From NCBI RefSeq assembly GCF_029852145.1, contig NC_079973.1:10498385-10562384 (forward strand): a stretch of 64,000 nucleotides of DNA. The letters run 5' to 3'. The stretch's first letter is position 1, and the number at the start of each line of letters is the position of its first letter. Shown here piece by piece: positions 23,400 through 35,896 of the stretch. Below the pieces are notes generated by a model. The model made no database searches. It saw nothing but the letters and a program-made list of their open reading frames with translations, and was not told the origin of the DNA. Origin of the DNA: Microplitis mediator (Eukaryota; Arthropoda; Insecta; Hymenoptera; Braconidae). A program made the position numbers and the translations under genes.

Positions 23400-24850
23400 T
23401 ATGAAAAAAACGAAAGAAAAAGTTTTTTTAAAGTCATAAGGGCGTTTCCTGTTTTTTCGATTTATTATCAATTATAGGTCAGAGTAAAAAAAAAATTGCT
23501 AGGGTAATGAAAGCTATCACTCCGCAATTTAATTTATATGAACAAATATTTATTCAAGTAAAGAAACGAATGAAAAATGAAGAACATATAAAGTCATCAG
23601 GGTATTAGTCCTACGCCATCTCCATCGTCAGGATCATCTGTACCAAAGATAATAAAAAAATAGATTTTTTTATTGTTTTTAGAGCATAACTTGATAATAA
23701 TAAAAAAATTTATAAACTATTACCATCGCTGAAAATTAAACTTTAATAATAATGATATTTTTGTGGGAAGATACCTGATGCCCGAAAATGATTTAGAGCA
23801 TCAAACTTACTTCGAAATATTGGTATTCTAGAATCATAACAATTCTCAAGAACAACGTTCTTATTGAATGACTTTTGACAGACTCGGGTTTCCAAAAATC
23901 ACAATCCAAAAATAACATGTTTAGTTCTATAAATATTACATAAGTCAATTCACAGATAAATTTCTGCCAATTTCACACTGTTCTCTAATTTTTACAGAAC
24001 TGTTTTTTCCGTACGTTAACTATGCTACCGTATAAAATAAATTACATATTTTGAATATAAAAAAAAAGAAATGCATCATATCTCTCAAGTAAAGTTACCG
24101 TTTATAATTACAGCTAAATTATAGTGAAGCTAACGATGCAAATATATCGATCACTCGGGTAATTTTCACACTCATGTGGCCTAATTGCAACCAGCGGACA
24201 ATTTTTATAATATCTGTTTCCTGATTTAATATGCAAATTAATTACCACTCACTTTTTTTCTTATTTTCAATACTTTCGACAAAAATGGCTGCCCATTTTT
24301 ACACCTAAAATTACAAGTCTCTTTGCCCTAACGAGTATACTTATCTACATTCTTCAACAAAAAATTACACTTTATGATTTAAATGTTTTCCTGATCACTA
24401 TCTGATCATTTTTTCAAGCTATAATTTTTTACCCAGCATCCCTCCAGGCGTGAATTATTCTTCTGGGTCTATAATGGACCAATTTAAACATCAAATAAAA
24501 AGTCGATCTTATTTTTACGAACTAGATGAGATAAGCAAACGTAACGCCTGAGGAGAAACGTCCACGCGCCACGAAAGCTATAAAATTTTTCTAGTGCGCA
24601 AGAGGAAGCCAACGCAAACATTTATCTGAAGATAGCAAAAAGGGATGCGGCTTTTAGTGTAGAATAGCTCGTACTCTCGAGCGAAATAGGCCATTGCTGT
24701 TGAATCAATAACGGTTATAGTGTTAAGCTGCATCACGACAAATTGCATTGAAAACTCTATTGCCTGTCTTTAATGATCAATTCAAAATTACCCACAAGAC
24801 CTCGTGCATATGTCAGAGTCCGGTCACTTTTAATTTGCAAAATAATCTTC
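23400..24850. other. No recognisable gene; contains a dispersed repeat piece
   Basis: The section 23878-24012 (GACTCGGGTTTCCAAAAATC onward) is closely similar to 53739-53872, so it is a dispersed repeat. The rest is AT-rich with a few unique GC-balanced patches (24540-24740) and no supportable ORF. Confidence 0.4.
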
Positions 24851-24854
24851 CAAG

Positions 24855-26046
24855 TATCCTGTTTTTGATCGTCTTTGGTTCAAAAATAGCTTAAGAGTTT
24901 TATAAAATTAGAGAGACAGGTAAAATACCCGAGTCAAAAAATTAGATCTGTTTTAAAATAAATGATAAATTCAGATATTTTTTCTTGAATTTAAGTTTTA
25001 TATAAAAATTTAATCTGTTTTTGCCCGTTCTATTCCTTATTCAGGCCAATATCAGACTTATTTTCGTGTGATATTTAGTCTATTTTAAGTCGCGTTTAGA
25101 CTAAAAACAGACTTTTTTATTATAATTCATGATCTGTGTTCAATTGTTTTTAAGGACAAAAACAGACTTTATTTACTATAATATTTACTCTGTTTTTAAT
25201 CGCTTTTAGATCAAAAACAGGACTTTTTACAAATATAAATAATCATAATAATAATATAGATTTATAAATTTATTTTAATTTTCTTGATATTTGAAACATG
25301 CTAATGCGCTTCCGTAATAAGATGTCACAAGAATTTTGATGGTTTCTAATGCCAAAATATTTTCGATTTTATCCAGTAAATAAGGAAAATTTCTTGACAT
25401 TTTAAGAGTTATTTTATTACTTTTATTCAATACTATAAATATTCAGTCAAGACAACTAAAACATAAAGCTGTCAAACTTTCATTAACTGCCGTCATTTTT
25501 AAACAAAAGACACTAGATAAATAGTAAACAAAACATAATCAATTCTGTCACTTAGTATATTTTTTATAAATATTGCCCAAGAATAAAAATATTACAAGTC
25601 CATGATTTAATCTAGTTTAGTCCTTGCAAATTTTCAGAACTATAATTTTTTAAAGTTCAAGAATTAATTTAGTTTTGCCTGCCTGTAACGCAATTGTTTT
25701 TTCAAACAACAGATCAAAAATAGTTTAAAATTTTTATAAAAGATCAAAAACAAATCAAATAGTCCAATTAGACTAAAATCAGATCAAATTTTTTGGTCCG
25801 GGTAGATCAAAAACAGATTAAAAATTTAATAAAAGTTCAATAACAGATCAAGTAGTCCAAATACCGTCCAGTTAGACTAAAATCAGATCAAATTTTTCGA
25901 CCCTTGCTGTTTTTTATCGTCTTTGGTTCAAAGACAGCTTAAGAGTATCATAAAATTTGAAAGACAGGTAAACTGGTTCAAAAACTGACCAATTTGTTCA
26001 AATACAGTCTAGTTAAACTAAAATCGGATCAAAGTTTTCGACCCGG
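24855..26046 (+). mobile_element. CCCGAGTC-ended element copy C nested in an older relative
   Basis: An inner copy runs from CCCGAGTCAAAAAATTAGAT at 24928 to TTTTTCGACCC at 25903 and matches copies A and B. Outside it, the left flank (tgtttttgatcgtctttggttc) and the right flank (tttttatcgtctttggttc to TTTTCGACCCGGG) resemble the solo fragment at 1596-1733, so an older relative was split by the newer insertion. No coding capacity. Confidence 0.65.
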
Positions 26047-27648
<1,602 letters not shown>

Positions 27649-27704
27649 GGAGGGGGAAGTCACTAGTGCTAGGCAGTGCACTGCTGGAAGTAGTTCGGTG
27701 CTCG

Positions 27705-27718
27705 CCACTAGATGGCGC
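27705..27718 (+). promoter_or_regulatory. CTCF-type insulator motif
   Basis: The 14-mer CCACTAGATGGCGC fits every position of the conserved CTCF core as I know it (CCASYAGRKGGCRS). It sits in a short GC-richer stretch directly downstream of the (TA)n tract. Binding in this organism is inferred from motif alone. Confidence 0.5.
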
Positions 27719-29377
27719 CCAGCCGCTTGTGTTGTCCCTAGTAAGAATATTACTTCAGAAGTATTATATTCAAAGCTTAAAAACAAATTTGGGTCGGATA
27801 GTGTATATTTATTTATTATTCGACGAATTGTCAAATATCTTTTTTTATAGTGATATAGTACATCCTGTATAACAGCATGACATTAATGGTTAATATTAAT
27901 GATTTATTACTTATTATTTCTCATAAGACTTAAATAATAAGTACGATTTAATCAATAAAATTAAAAGTTTTGTGTATTTTTTCCGATTGGTTGATTCGTC
28001 TAAAATCCAAACCAGTCTCGCGGAGTCTTTAATTCGGAAATTTCTATACCTTTTAAAGAGATTTCTAAAAACACTTTTTCAGTGATTTGACCTTTTAAAC
28101 GGTAACACATTATGATTCAATTTTTAGAAAATTTTAAATATTTTTACAAACTTGACTTTCACGTAAGATCGTCGGTTTGCCGACTATGAGCATGTCGCTT
28201 GTTCGACCACATGTTAAAAAACACTTGTTTAATAAAATATTTCTAATTTATGGTCTCAGTTTTTTACTGCAACAAATAATTTAGTATCTCCATAATTTTT
28301 TCTTTTCTGGTTTTTATATCCGACCATATTGCATGCGTAATAACGAAACCCAAAACTTTCATGGTACCGGAAGAACGCAGTCATATTTTCTAGGCTTTTT
28401 GGACAGTTACTGAATAGAATAAATAGAAAATTCCAACAGTTGGTGAATAACTACAATAATTAAACTAGTATATATGAATATTAGTCAAGCTTTCAACTAT
28501 AGTAACCCACTCAATTTTGGTAGAGGGTCAAATAGACCTGATAAACGGAAGCAGGTCCAGCCAGGTCTAATTTCTTGAACATTAAGATTTTTCAAATATT
28601 TTGAAGATTTCTAGAATGAAACTCACATCACGAAATTTTCAAAATCATGTACAAATAATCTTCTTGCGATTTTGGAGTAATAACGTTTACATCGAGGAAA
28701 ATGTGATATTAGATATTAAAATATTTTAACTTTCGTTAGAAAATGAAAAAAGAAAAAAAAATTACTGGACAAAGTAAAATATAAAGAATATTGTAAAAAT
28801 CTTGACCTTGCGTGTTTCGAATATTTTTTACGAGTTTAACAACGCAATAAACGGGTCGTTGTAAAAGTCAACAGGCACCCGTTCGAATAGCCATAAAAAG
28901 TAAGAGAGTAGGGGGAAAAAGGTTGTAAAGTAAGAGGAAAACCGACAAGACTGACCCGACACTGGTGGCAATAGAAGCATGAGGATAACAATGCAATCGA
29001 AGAAATATCGTTGGCAAGTACGAGGAAAATCTGTACACGTGTATTCTGTAGTTTAACCTCTTCCTTGAATTTTTTTAGCTTCCAGTGTCGGCCTAACAAT
29101 ACTTGACCCTTTTTCCTCAGGTCTAGGCTCATGTCGAAGATTGGAGACAGTTACTTTCGTTTGACCTTGGTAACTTTTGTTTCTTTAGGTCACTCAAAGA
29201 AACTTAAATTTATGACGCAATGGCTAATAAAAGTACCCAAGTTATTTTTTCTCTTACAAATTTTTCTGAAGTATAGATGATAGAAATTATTATACGAACA
29301 TCGGTAAATAAAAGTTTCAGAAATTAGAACAGGGAAATAACGTCAAAATTAAATGTTTTCTTTTTTTTTCAATGTAT
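27719..29377. other. No recognisable gene
   Basis: AT-rich DNA with one more balanced patch at 28836-29150. That patch is open on the minus strand for 98 codons without a recognisable domain. No repeat partner was noticed. Confidence 0.35.
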
Positions 29378-30225
29378 ATTAGACTGGGCCAAAAAAATTG
29401 ACTATTTTTTTTTTCTTAGCTATATCGAGAATATTATTCAGAATGAAAAAAAAAAATTTCATGAAAGTTTGAGCCCTTCATATTAATTTTAATAGGTCTA
29501 CCATCGCTATTTTTAATTTTAATTCACAATTTGATGTTTTACGCCAGAACTGCTAAAACATTGGAGTAAAAAAAATTTTTTTCTACTTATTCTTATGTAA
29601 AATTAAATTCCCTACAAAAAAGGTCTGATTGAAAATTTTCGTCAGACAAGCCGTTTCCGATTAATTAAGCTTAATAAAGTGATATATTTTTTCGATTTAA
29701 CATTTTTACTATTGAATTATGTAACTAACGAATCAATAAATATCTAAAAAAGATCATGACCGATTTTTGATGGAAATTGAGTGCTCTACAAAAAAGGTCT
29801 CTTAAAATTTTTTGCTAAATTCACTCCTTCGAAAGTTATTCAGGTTTTCGAAGTCGCTTTGACTCAACTTCAACCTTTCAATTTAGTAGCCTTTTTTTTG
29901 ACCACCTATACCAGATGATCTCTCAAGGAAAATTCTAAAACTCTTGATTTGGAACTTTTTATGAACGATTTTTTTTTTTTTACTTTGAAGATATCGGTTT
30001 ATAATAAAAACATTTTTCGAAACGAGGGAAAAATGTAGTAAAAATGTGTCTTTCCACGAGTCGGACTTTTTTGGAATTTTTTTTGAACTAATTTATTGAA
30101 CTCGGGAATTTTTCCATCCCTGGTGGAAATTTTTTGTAATTTTCTCTGAAAAACTCAGTTCTAAAGTTCTAAAGACTTTTTTAAAGTTTTTCAGAGAAAA
30201 GTCAGAAAAATTTCCACCGCGGATG
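29378..30225. repeat. Probable degraded transposon-like repeat with hairpin
   Basis: It starts TTAGACTGGGCCAAAAAAAT, a typical transposon-like end, but no matching inverted end was found. Two internal sections carry CTACAAAAAAGGTCT, a word related to the element at 32289-32981 and to about 52800. At 30117-30223 an inverted repeat pairs TGGTGGAAATTTTT with AAAAATTTCCACC around CTCTGAAAAACT / GTTTTTCAGAG. Noncoding. Confidence 0.35.
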
Positions 30226-31094
30226 TAATTATTGATCTTGTGTTTGATAAATACTTTTATTTAAATTTCCTACATATGTTTATTAAATTAACCTAATAAT
30301 TTTTAAGTGAATAAGAAATTCTAGTAAGAATTAAATAAACGTGATTATGAATATCGGAGAACTAATATGGAAATAATGATGTCGGATAAAATATAATTCA
30401 ATAAAAAAATGTTAATAGCAGCGATAATGATATTTTTCCAATCGAAAATTAACACAGGAGACTATAAAATAATTTGTTCACAAGTAAACATTGTATCTGA
30501 GTATAGAGAATCTGGTTATATTTTTGATACGTGTTGGCAAGACATAATCGGATATTAAAACTCTAATAATGCTACCGGTGGTGCACAATTAATTCATAAT
30601 TGGCTCATTTTGCAAGAGCCTGTACAATCTTAATTCAATCTATCGCCATTCGTGGCGCCTCGTTACGAGTCCCCCATCTTCGACGGCTTCTCTTTGTCCT
30701 GCCTCTTTTCCTCATCCTCTTTCTTACTCTCGATACTTCATGGTCACAACTTGCTCATACAGGATTTAAAAACCTGATCGACTTGAGTCATCGCCCTCTT
30801 TTTTTATTAATAAATTTTCTTCATAGATATTGCGCTGATAAACTACGTGCCGCAAATTAAACTTTCGTTATATTGCGTTAATTAGTTTTACCACATCAAT
30901 TAAATCAAAATTCCGTAATTTTAATTAAAAATTTTTTTTTTAACACCCGTTACTATGCTAATACTGTATTTCTCATTTCCATTCAATATTTCCTGCATAT
31001 GACTTTGGCTAAAAGTTTAAATTGAATTTTAAAAAAATAATTCGAGGTACAACTTCTAATAATTCATTGAGCGTAAATTTTAAACATATTTATA
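30226..31094. other. No recognisable gene; left flank of the CACTA element
   Basis: AT-rich host DNA with a more balanced patch at 30590-30860 (86-codon ORF, no domain recognised). It ends in TA at 31093-31094, which is half of the target duplication of the CACTA element. Confidence 0.4.
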
Positions 31095-31110
31095 CACTGA
31101 GAGAAAAATC
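31095..31110. repeat. Left terminal inverted repeat of the CACTA element
   Basis: CACTGAGAGAAAAATC, pairing with 44166-44181 at 15 of 16 positions. Beyond it the ends diverge into subterminal repeats. Confidence 0.85.
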
Positions 31111-32288
31111 CAGTAAATCTAACTAAAAATCGACAGTTAAATAGCGCTTTAACTATTTTTTCGGAGTTATTATAACAAAAATGTATAATTATTATAAATA
31201 TTTCTAAATAGTTATGTTAACTATTTTTTAGTTAAATCAACTATATAAATAGTTAATGTAACTGATTTTTAAATTTGTATTTAACTACAAATTTTTAATT
31301 TCTTAAATTAAACTTAGTTAGTTAATTTACCGATAACTTTTTCGTTAAAGTAAACAAAAATATTAAGTATCATCACAATTTTTTTTAATTAAGTCAATAT
31401 ATATTCTTTAGTCAAATCAATTTAATAAATAATCAACGTAACTGGTTATGAAAATTTGCTTAAATTATTAATTTTTAATTTTTAAAACTAAAATTTTGTA
31501 GTTGAATTATCTATATTTTTGTTCATTACAATAACTTAATATATAATGTTTTATCAAAAAAATTCTTTTAGTAAAGATGATGTATATTTTTTAGTTTAAT
31601 AAATTAGATAAATAATTGAAGTAACTGATTTTAAAATTTTGCAGTAATTACAAATTCATAATTTTCAAAACTAAAATTTTGTAGTTAAATTATCTATAAT
31701 TTTTGTATGAAAATAAATAAACGTATTAAGTGTTATGTAAGCTTTTTTTTTTGTTAAATGAGTAGATATTTTTTAGCTGCCTAAACTATTGTAAAAATAG
31801 TTGTCGTAATTGCTTGACAAATTCTTAAGGAACTAAAAATTTCGAATTTTAAAAAATAAATTTAAATAGTTGTGTTATTACATTTTATTTTTTTACTCAA
31901 ATTAATAAAATTATTAGGTATCGTTAAAAAAAAAGTAGTTTTCAGCAGTATTAATCATTTTTATTGAAGTCATTTATCAATTATGAACAGTACATCATTC
32001 ATAAAAACTATATGTACTTACTCATTTCAAAAATTATTACATTACAATATATATTAATTGTTCGCAATACAATATTGAATACTTACAATTTTTAATACAT
32101 ATTTTTTTAAGCATACTTATTATCTATGATATATACTTTAATAAACGATACTTATATTTAGCTACACAAAATTAAAATAACATAATAAATAAACATTATT
32201 TTGAAAATTATAACAATTGAATTTTTTTAATTTTTGCTTTCATTGTTCGAATAGCTTCTAAATGTTGAATGCAATTACTTATAATCAG
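31111..32288. repeat. Left subterminal region of the CACTA element
   Basis: AT-rich, with repeated variants of AACTATTTTTTAGTTAAAT and AAAATTTTGTAGTTAAATTA in both orientations at intervals of roughly 100-150 bp. Such clustered short repeats are the expected transposase or accessory-protein binding region in CACTA elements. No ORF. Confidence 0.55.
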
Positions 32289-32981
32289 TAGGGTGGTCGT
32301 TAAAAATTAAATATTCTCAGGCGCCCATAAAAAGCTTCGTTTTAGTGAAAAAATACGGGGGGAATTTGGTTTTTTCGTTTCAATTAAAGGAAAAAACCAT
32401 AGAAATAATTTTGTAGGAAATTAAATTCTTGACAAAAAAGGTCTTTATCATTTTTTTTTATAAAACGTGTGTTTATGGAGATATTTTTAAGAAACTTTTT
32501 TAGATCTTATCAATTGGGCATTTTAAGGATAATGAATGTTAAAAATAACGTTTTCTCTTAAATATAGACAACTTCGTAACTCGTAACATATCAATTATTA
32601 ATGCTTGTTACAGTTTCTATATACTTAGAAAAATGTTATTTTCAAAATTTGTAATCCTTAAAACGCTCAATTCATTAGATCTAAAAAAAGTTTTTTTTTA
32701 ATATTTTCATAAATACACATTTTATAAAAAAAATGAATATGACCTTTTTTGTCAAGAATTTAATTTCCTACAAAATTGTTCCTATGATTTTTTCCTTTAA
32801 TCTGCATATTTAATGAGATATTTAAAAAAAACCGCGATTGTATCGAAAATGAACTTTGACGTCCTGCGGCCCGTGTTCTTTTTACTTAAAAAGAAAAATC
32901 CAAATTACCCACGTATTTTCTCACTAAAAAGAAGCTTTTTATGGGGCGCCTGATAAAATTTAATTTTTAACGACCATCATA
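32289..32981. mobile_element. hAT-like nonautonomous element with 8-bp duplication
   Basis: The left end TAGGGTGGTCGTTAAAAATT and the right end (complement TATGATGGTCGTTAAAAATT) are inverted. ATAATCAG flanks both sides (32281-32288 and 32982-32989), an 8-bp target duplication typical of hAT transposons. The interior is a long inverted repeat, so the 693-bp element is close to a perfect hairpin. It lies downstream of the transposase stop codon, within the CACTA element, and breaks no coding sequence. Confidence 0.75.
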
Positions 32982-33185
32982 ATAATCAGACTATCAATTT
33001 AAACACCCAATCGAAAAGTTCCCATAGAGTCCACTTAAATGGATCAAAATCCTCATAGAAATCAATACGTCTATTGGTTTCTATGCGTTTTTCGACCCGT
33101 TTTAGTGGGTTCTGTGGGAAGTATTGGATAGGGCATGCTCTGAAGACCATAAACATGTATTATGATTTTTATTTTGAAAATCAAC

Positions 33186-35666
33186 TTAAAACATATGATT
33201 GTCGTAAGAAACATATGACATACCATCGGATAAAATAATCATTTTTCGTGGTTCTTTAAATAACAATGAGTTACATAATAGGAACTGATGGTCATTAGTA
33301 TCTTCCAGTCGATAACTTTGCAATGAATAATCACGGGCGACACATTTAAAAATTCTCACAATAAAAGCGAAGCTTGATGCACTTAAATTAATTTTGTTCT
33401 TAAATATATTACATATTTGGCCATATATTGGCATATCATTAGCAGAAAGTTTCAGGAAGTCATCTACATCATATTTAATATTATTAATAGTAACATTATT
33501 TATTTGATTAAAACTATTTAAATCAACGAGCGAAATTTGTGCAATAGGACGTTTATCGGAATTCAAGTTTTCGTAAGAAGTATTAACTATAAATTGATTA
33601 TTATTCAAAAAAATTTCACTTAGCTTAAGTTGTTGTTTAATAGCGATCGTTTTGGGCAAATTTATTCTATTCTTTGAAGTTAACCCACCCCGTTTTACAG
33701 GCTGATGCTTAGCTTCTAAGCGCATAACCCATGTATGAATGAAAGGACCGATAATTCTCATGATTCTAGAGTAGTGTAGCATTAAATGATGTTTAGGCTT
33801 TAATGAATTACCATATAATTTGATATATAATGAATGATGCTCTGTAATTAATTTATCAAGTAAGTCAATGTCGTTATCACATACGGATGTTTGTAACGTA
33901 ATGGTAACTATTTGCCGAAGCAGTAAGTACAGCTTCCAAGCGGATAAATTTTTTCGCGGCATTAAATCACCTATCATTAAAGCAGCATTTAATATGAAAC
34001 ATTTCATTTCTGCCGCTGACATTTTTAAATATTTATTATCTAGTTGTGAACGAGTTATTATTGGCGGTTTGTTAACATTTTTCGGATACTGGAAAAATTC
34101 AATTTTAAAATTTAGACTTTCTAATGTGAATAATTTTTTCGAAATAATCAAATCATATAGAATTAACCCCATATCGTAGTTACAGACTCCTTCGAATAGA
34201 TCGTGCATAATGTCAACATTCAAGTTCTCTGTTACGTGAAAGTCGCTAACGTCATTCCATACACATCGCTCATCGATTCCAGTATTTTTAGGATCATTTA
34301 ATAGGACATCAGAATCATAATTTGACTTATTGCGAAGTAAACCATTTTTTTCTTTCGTAAGCTTTGTTGATAATAGTTTAGTTGTCTTACAAAATCGACA
34401 AAAATAATCAGCGTTGAAGCTTTTGATAAAACCAAGCATCGAATTTAGTCCTAAGTTGTCTCCTAAAATTAACGCTAACTTTAAGAAAATTTTTATTGAT
34501 TGACCTCCTATATTAATTTCAATCCCTTCAGTTTCTAAATCATTAAGTTGCTTGATTACATTGTTATAAACAGTTTTATTGCCGAACTTTTTTATATCAC
34601 TAGTATGAGCTATTTGAACTAAAAAAATATTATCAAGCTTAGATCTTATTTCCGGAGGTAAAAAAGGTAGAGAAATATACATCGCGGACATACTGTAAAT
34701 AGTTGAATGTGCTCCCAAGGGATTACCAGATTCGAATGCATCTTCATACAAAAAAATCGGAAAAAGAAAATGATTTGAATTCGAAGATTTCAATTTCCAA
34801 AAACTAGTTTGAGTTATATTTGAAATCGTTTGTTCGGTTTTTAATTTATTCATGTAAGAAATAATTTGATTAAAAATTCCAGGCTTTTCAAAAAATTTTT
34901 TAAGAACTTTTGCTATTGGTATAACTGATCCCTGACATTTTATAGATTCTAATATTTCGTTACGCGATTCTTGTCGATAACCGTACGTTACAGCTTCTGG
35001 TTCTATGTAACAGCCACGAATATGTAATTCTTTCAAAATTTTGTGCTCTGTATTTATTTCAGAAAAACTTGTCTGAAAATCGTGAAATTTTTTTTCAATC
35101 TCGTTTTTTACAGATTTATCAACGTTTTCTATAATCAATTTTTTTAATGAGTTTATAAAGTCATTATTTAAAATATTATTAAATTTAAAAATTATATTCT
35201 CAGCATGAGACCGACTTAAATTGATGTCACCGAATAAACTCGTCGCAGTATTTAGAGCAGTTTCAAAAAATGTCGACTTTTTATCTGCTTCAAGAGTATT
35301 CAACTCATCAAAAATTTTAATATTATCATTATTATTATTAATATTATCATTATTAAAGTTATTAACAATAAAATTTGATGCAGAGTCAGAAATTTTTACG
35401 CTTTGATTGTGACCTGAAAAATTGTCACCGACTAAGAAAAAATCTTTGTTACTGTTTACCATACTAATTCTACCTTCTGATTCGAGAATACATTTTTTAT
35501 AATGTTGGCGTAAAGAACCTAAAGTACCAAACATCCTATTGCACCAATCTTTCGCACAAGCGTAGTTTACAATTTTTTTTTTATGAACGAACTGAAAATG
35601 TAAACCAATTTCTTTACTTCCAACTAATTTGGAGCACTCAGTGCATCGAACTTCGAAATTACTCAT
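33186..35666 (-). CDS. CACTA-type transposase-like protein, 826 aa
   Basis: A single open exon of 826 codons, by far the longest in the window. Residues 8-28 form C-x2-C-x11-H-x4-H and residues 37-59 C-x4-C-x12-H-x3-C, two zinc-finger-like motifs that could bind element ends. Residues 101-120 are Asn/Asp-rich linker. The body has the landmarks of a widespread transposase-like family: YEDAFESGNPLG (307-318), LGDNLGLNSMLGF (401-413), CRFC (423-426), DIMHDLFEGV (485-494), LKPKHHLMLHY (622-632) and RLEAKH (649-654). Acidic residues D309, D403 and E492 or E651 are candidates for a DDE-type active site; which ones act is not known from sequence alone. The ATG at 35666 gives the complete zinc finger. 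The gene lies 230 bp downstream of the SAM gene stop on the same strand. It is predicted to cut and join the CACTG ends in the nucleus. Family placement is from remembered motifs, not a search. Confidence 0.85.
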   Translation of the reverse strand: MSNFEVRCTECSKLVGSKEIGLHFQFVHKKKIVNYACAKDWCNRMFGTLGSLRQHYKKCILESEGRISMVNSNKDFFLVGDNFSGHNQSVKISDSASNFIVNNFNNDNINNNNDNIKIFDELNTLEADKKSTFFETALNTATSLFGDINLSRSHAENIIFKFNNILNNDFINSLKKLIIENVDKSVKNEIEKKFHDFQTSFSEINTEHKILKELHIRGCYIEPEAVTYGYRQESRNEILESIKCQGSVIPIAKVLKKFFEKPGIFNQIISYMNKLKTEQTISNITQTSFWKLKSSNSNHFLFPIFLYEDAFESGNPLGAHSTIYSMSAMYISLPFLPPEIRSKLDNIFLVQIAHTSDIKKFGNKTVYNNVIKQLNDLETEGIEINIGGQSIKIFLKLALILGDNLGLNSMLGFIKSFNADYFCRFCKTTKLLSTKLTKEKNGLLRNKSNYDSDVLLNDPKNTGIDERCVWNDVSDFHVTENLNVDIMHDLFEGVCNYDMGLILYDLIISKKLFTLESLNFKIEFFQYPKNVNKPPIITRSQLDNKYLKMSAAEMKCFILNAALMIGDLMPRKNLSAWKLYLLLRQIVTITLQTSVCDNDIDLLDKLITEHHSLYIKLYGNSLKPKHHLMLHYSRIMRIIGPFIHTWVMRLEAKHQPVKRGGLTSKNRINLPKTIAIKQQLKLSEIFLNNNQFIVNTSYENLNSDKRPIAQISLVDLNSFNQINNVTINNIKYDVDDFLKLSANDMPIYGQICNIFKNKINLSASSFAFIVRIFKCVARDYSLQSYRLEDTNDHQFLLCNSLLFKEPRKMIILSDGMSYVSYDNHMF

Positions 35667-35896
35667 ATTTTTATATAAAATCTTATTTGGTAACCAAATA
35701 TTATATTATTAATTTAGAATTAATTATTGTTATTATAGTATTCATATATTATATTATAGTAATATGTATATAATTAATATATAGTTATTAATTATTACTA
35801 TTAGTGTTAACTAATACTTAGAATTATTGTAATATAGTAATAATAAATAACTACTAATAAACATTTTTATAATCATAGTAATGATAATAATAATGA
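35667..35896 (-). other. Intergenic spacer between the two transposon genes
   Basis: 230 bp of nearly pure A/T between the SAM gene stop and the transposase ATG. I see no TATA box with convincing spacing. A CCAAATAAG just before the ATG is at best a weak splice acceptor. It must hold the end of one transcript and the start of the next, unless both come from one transcript by alternative splicing. Confidence 0.5.

Noticed and set aside
33868..34179. 103-codon plus-strand ORF
   Set aside because: It is the antisense shadow of the 826-aa transposase-like gene.
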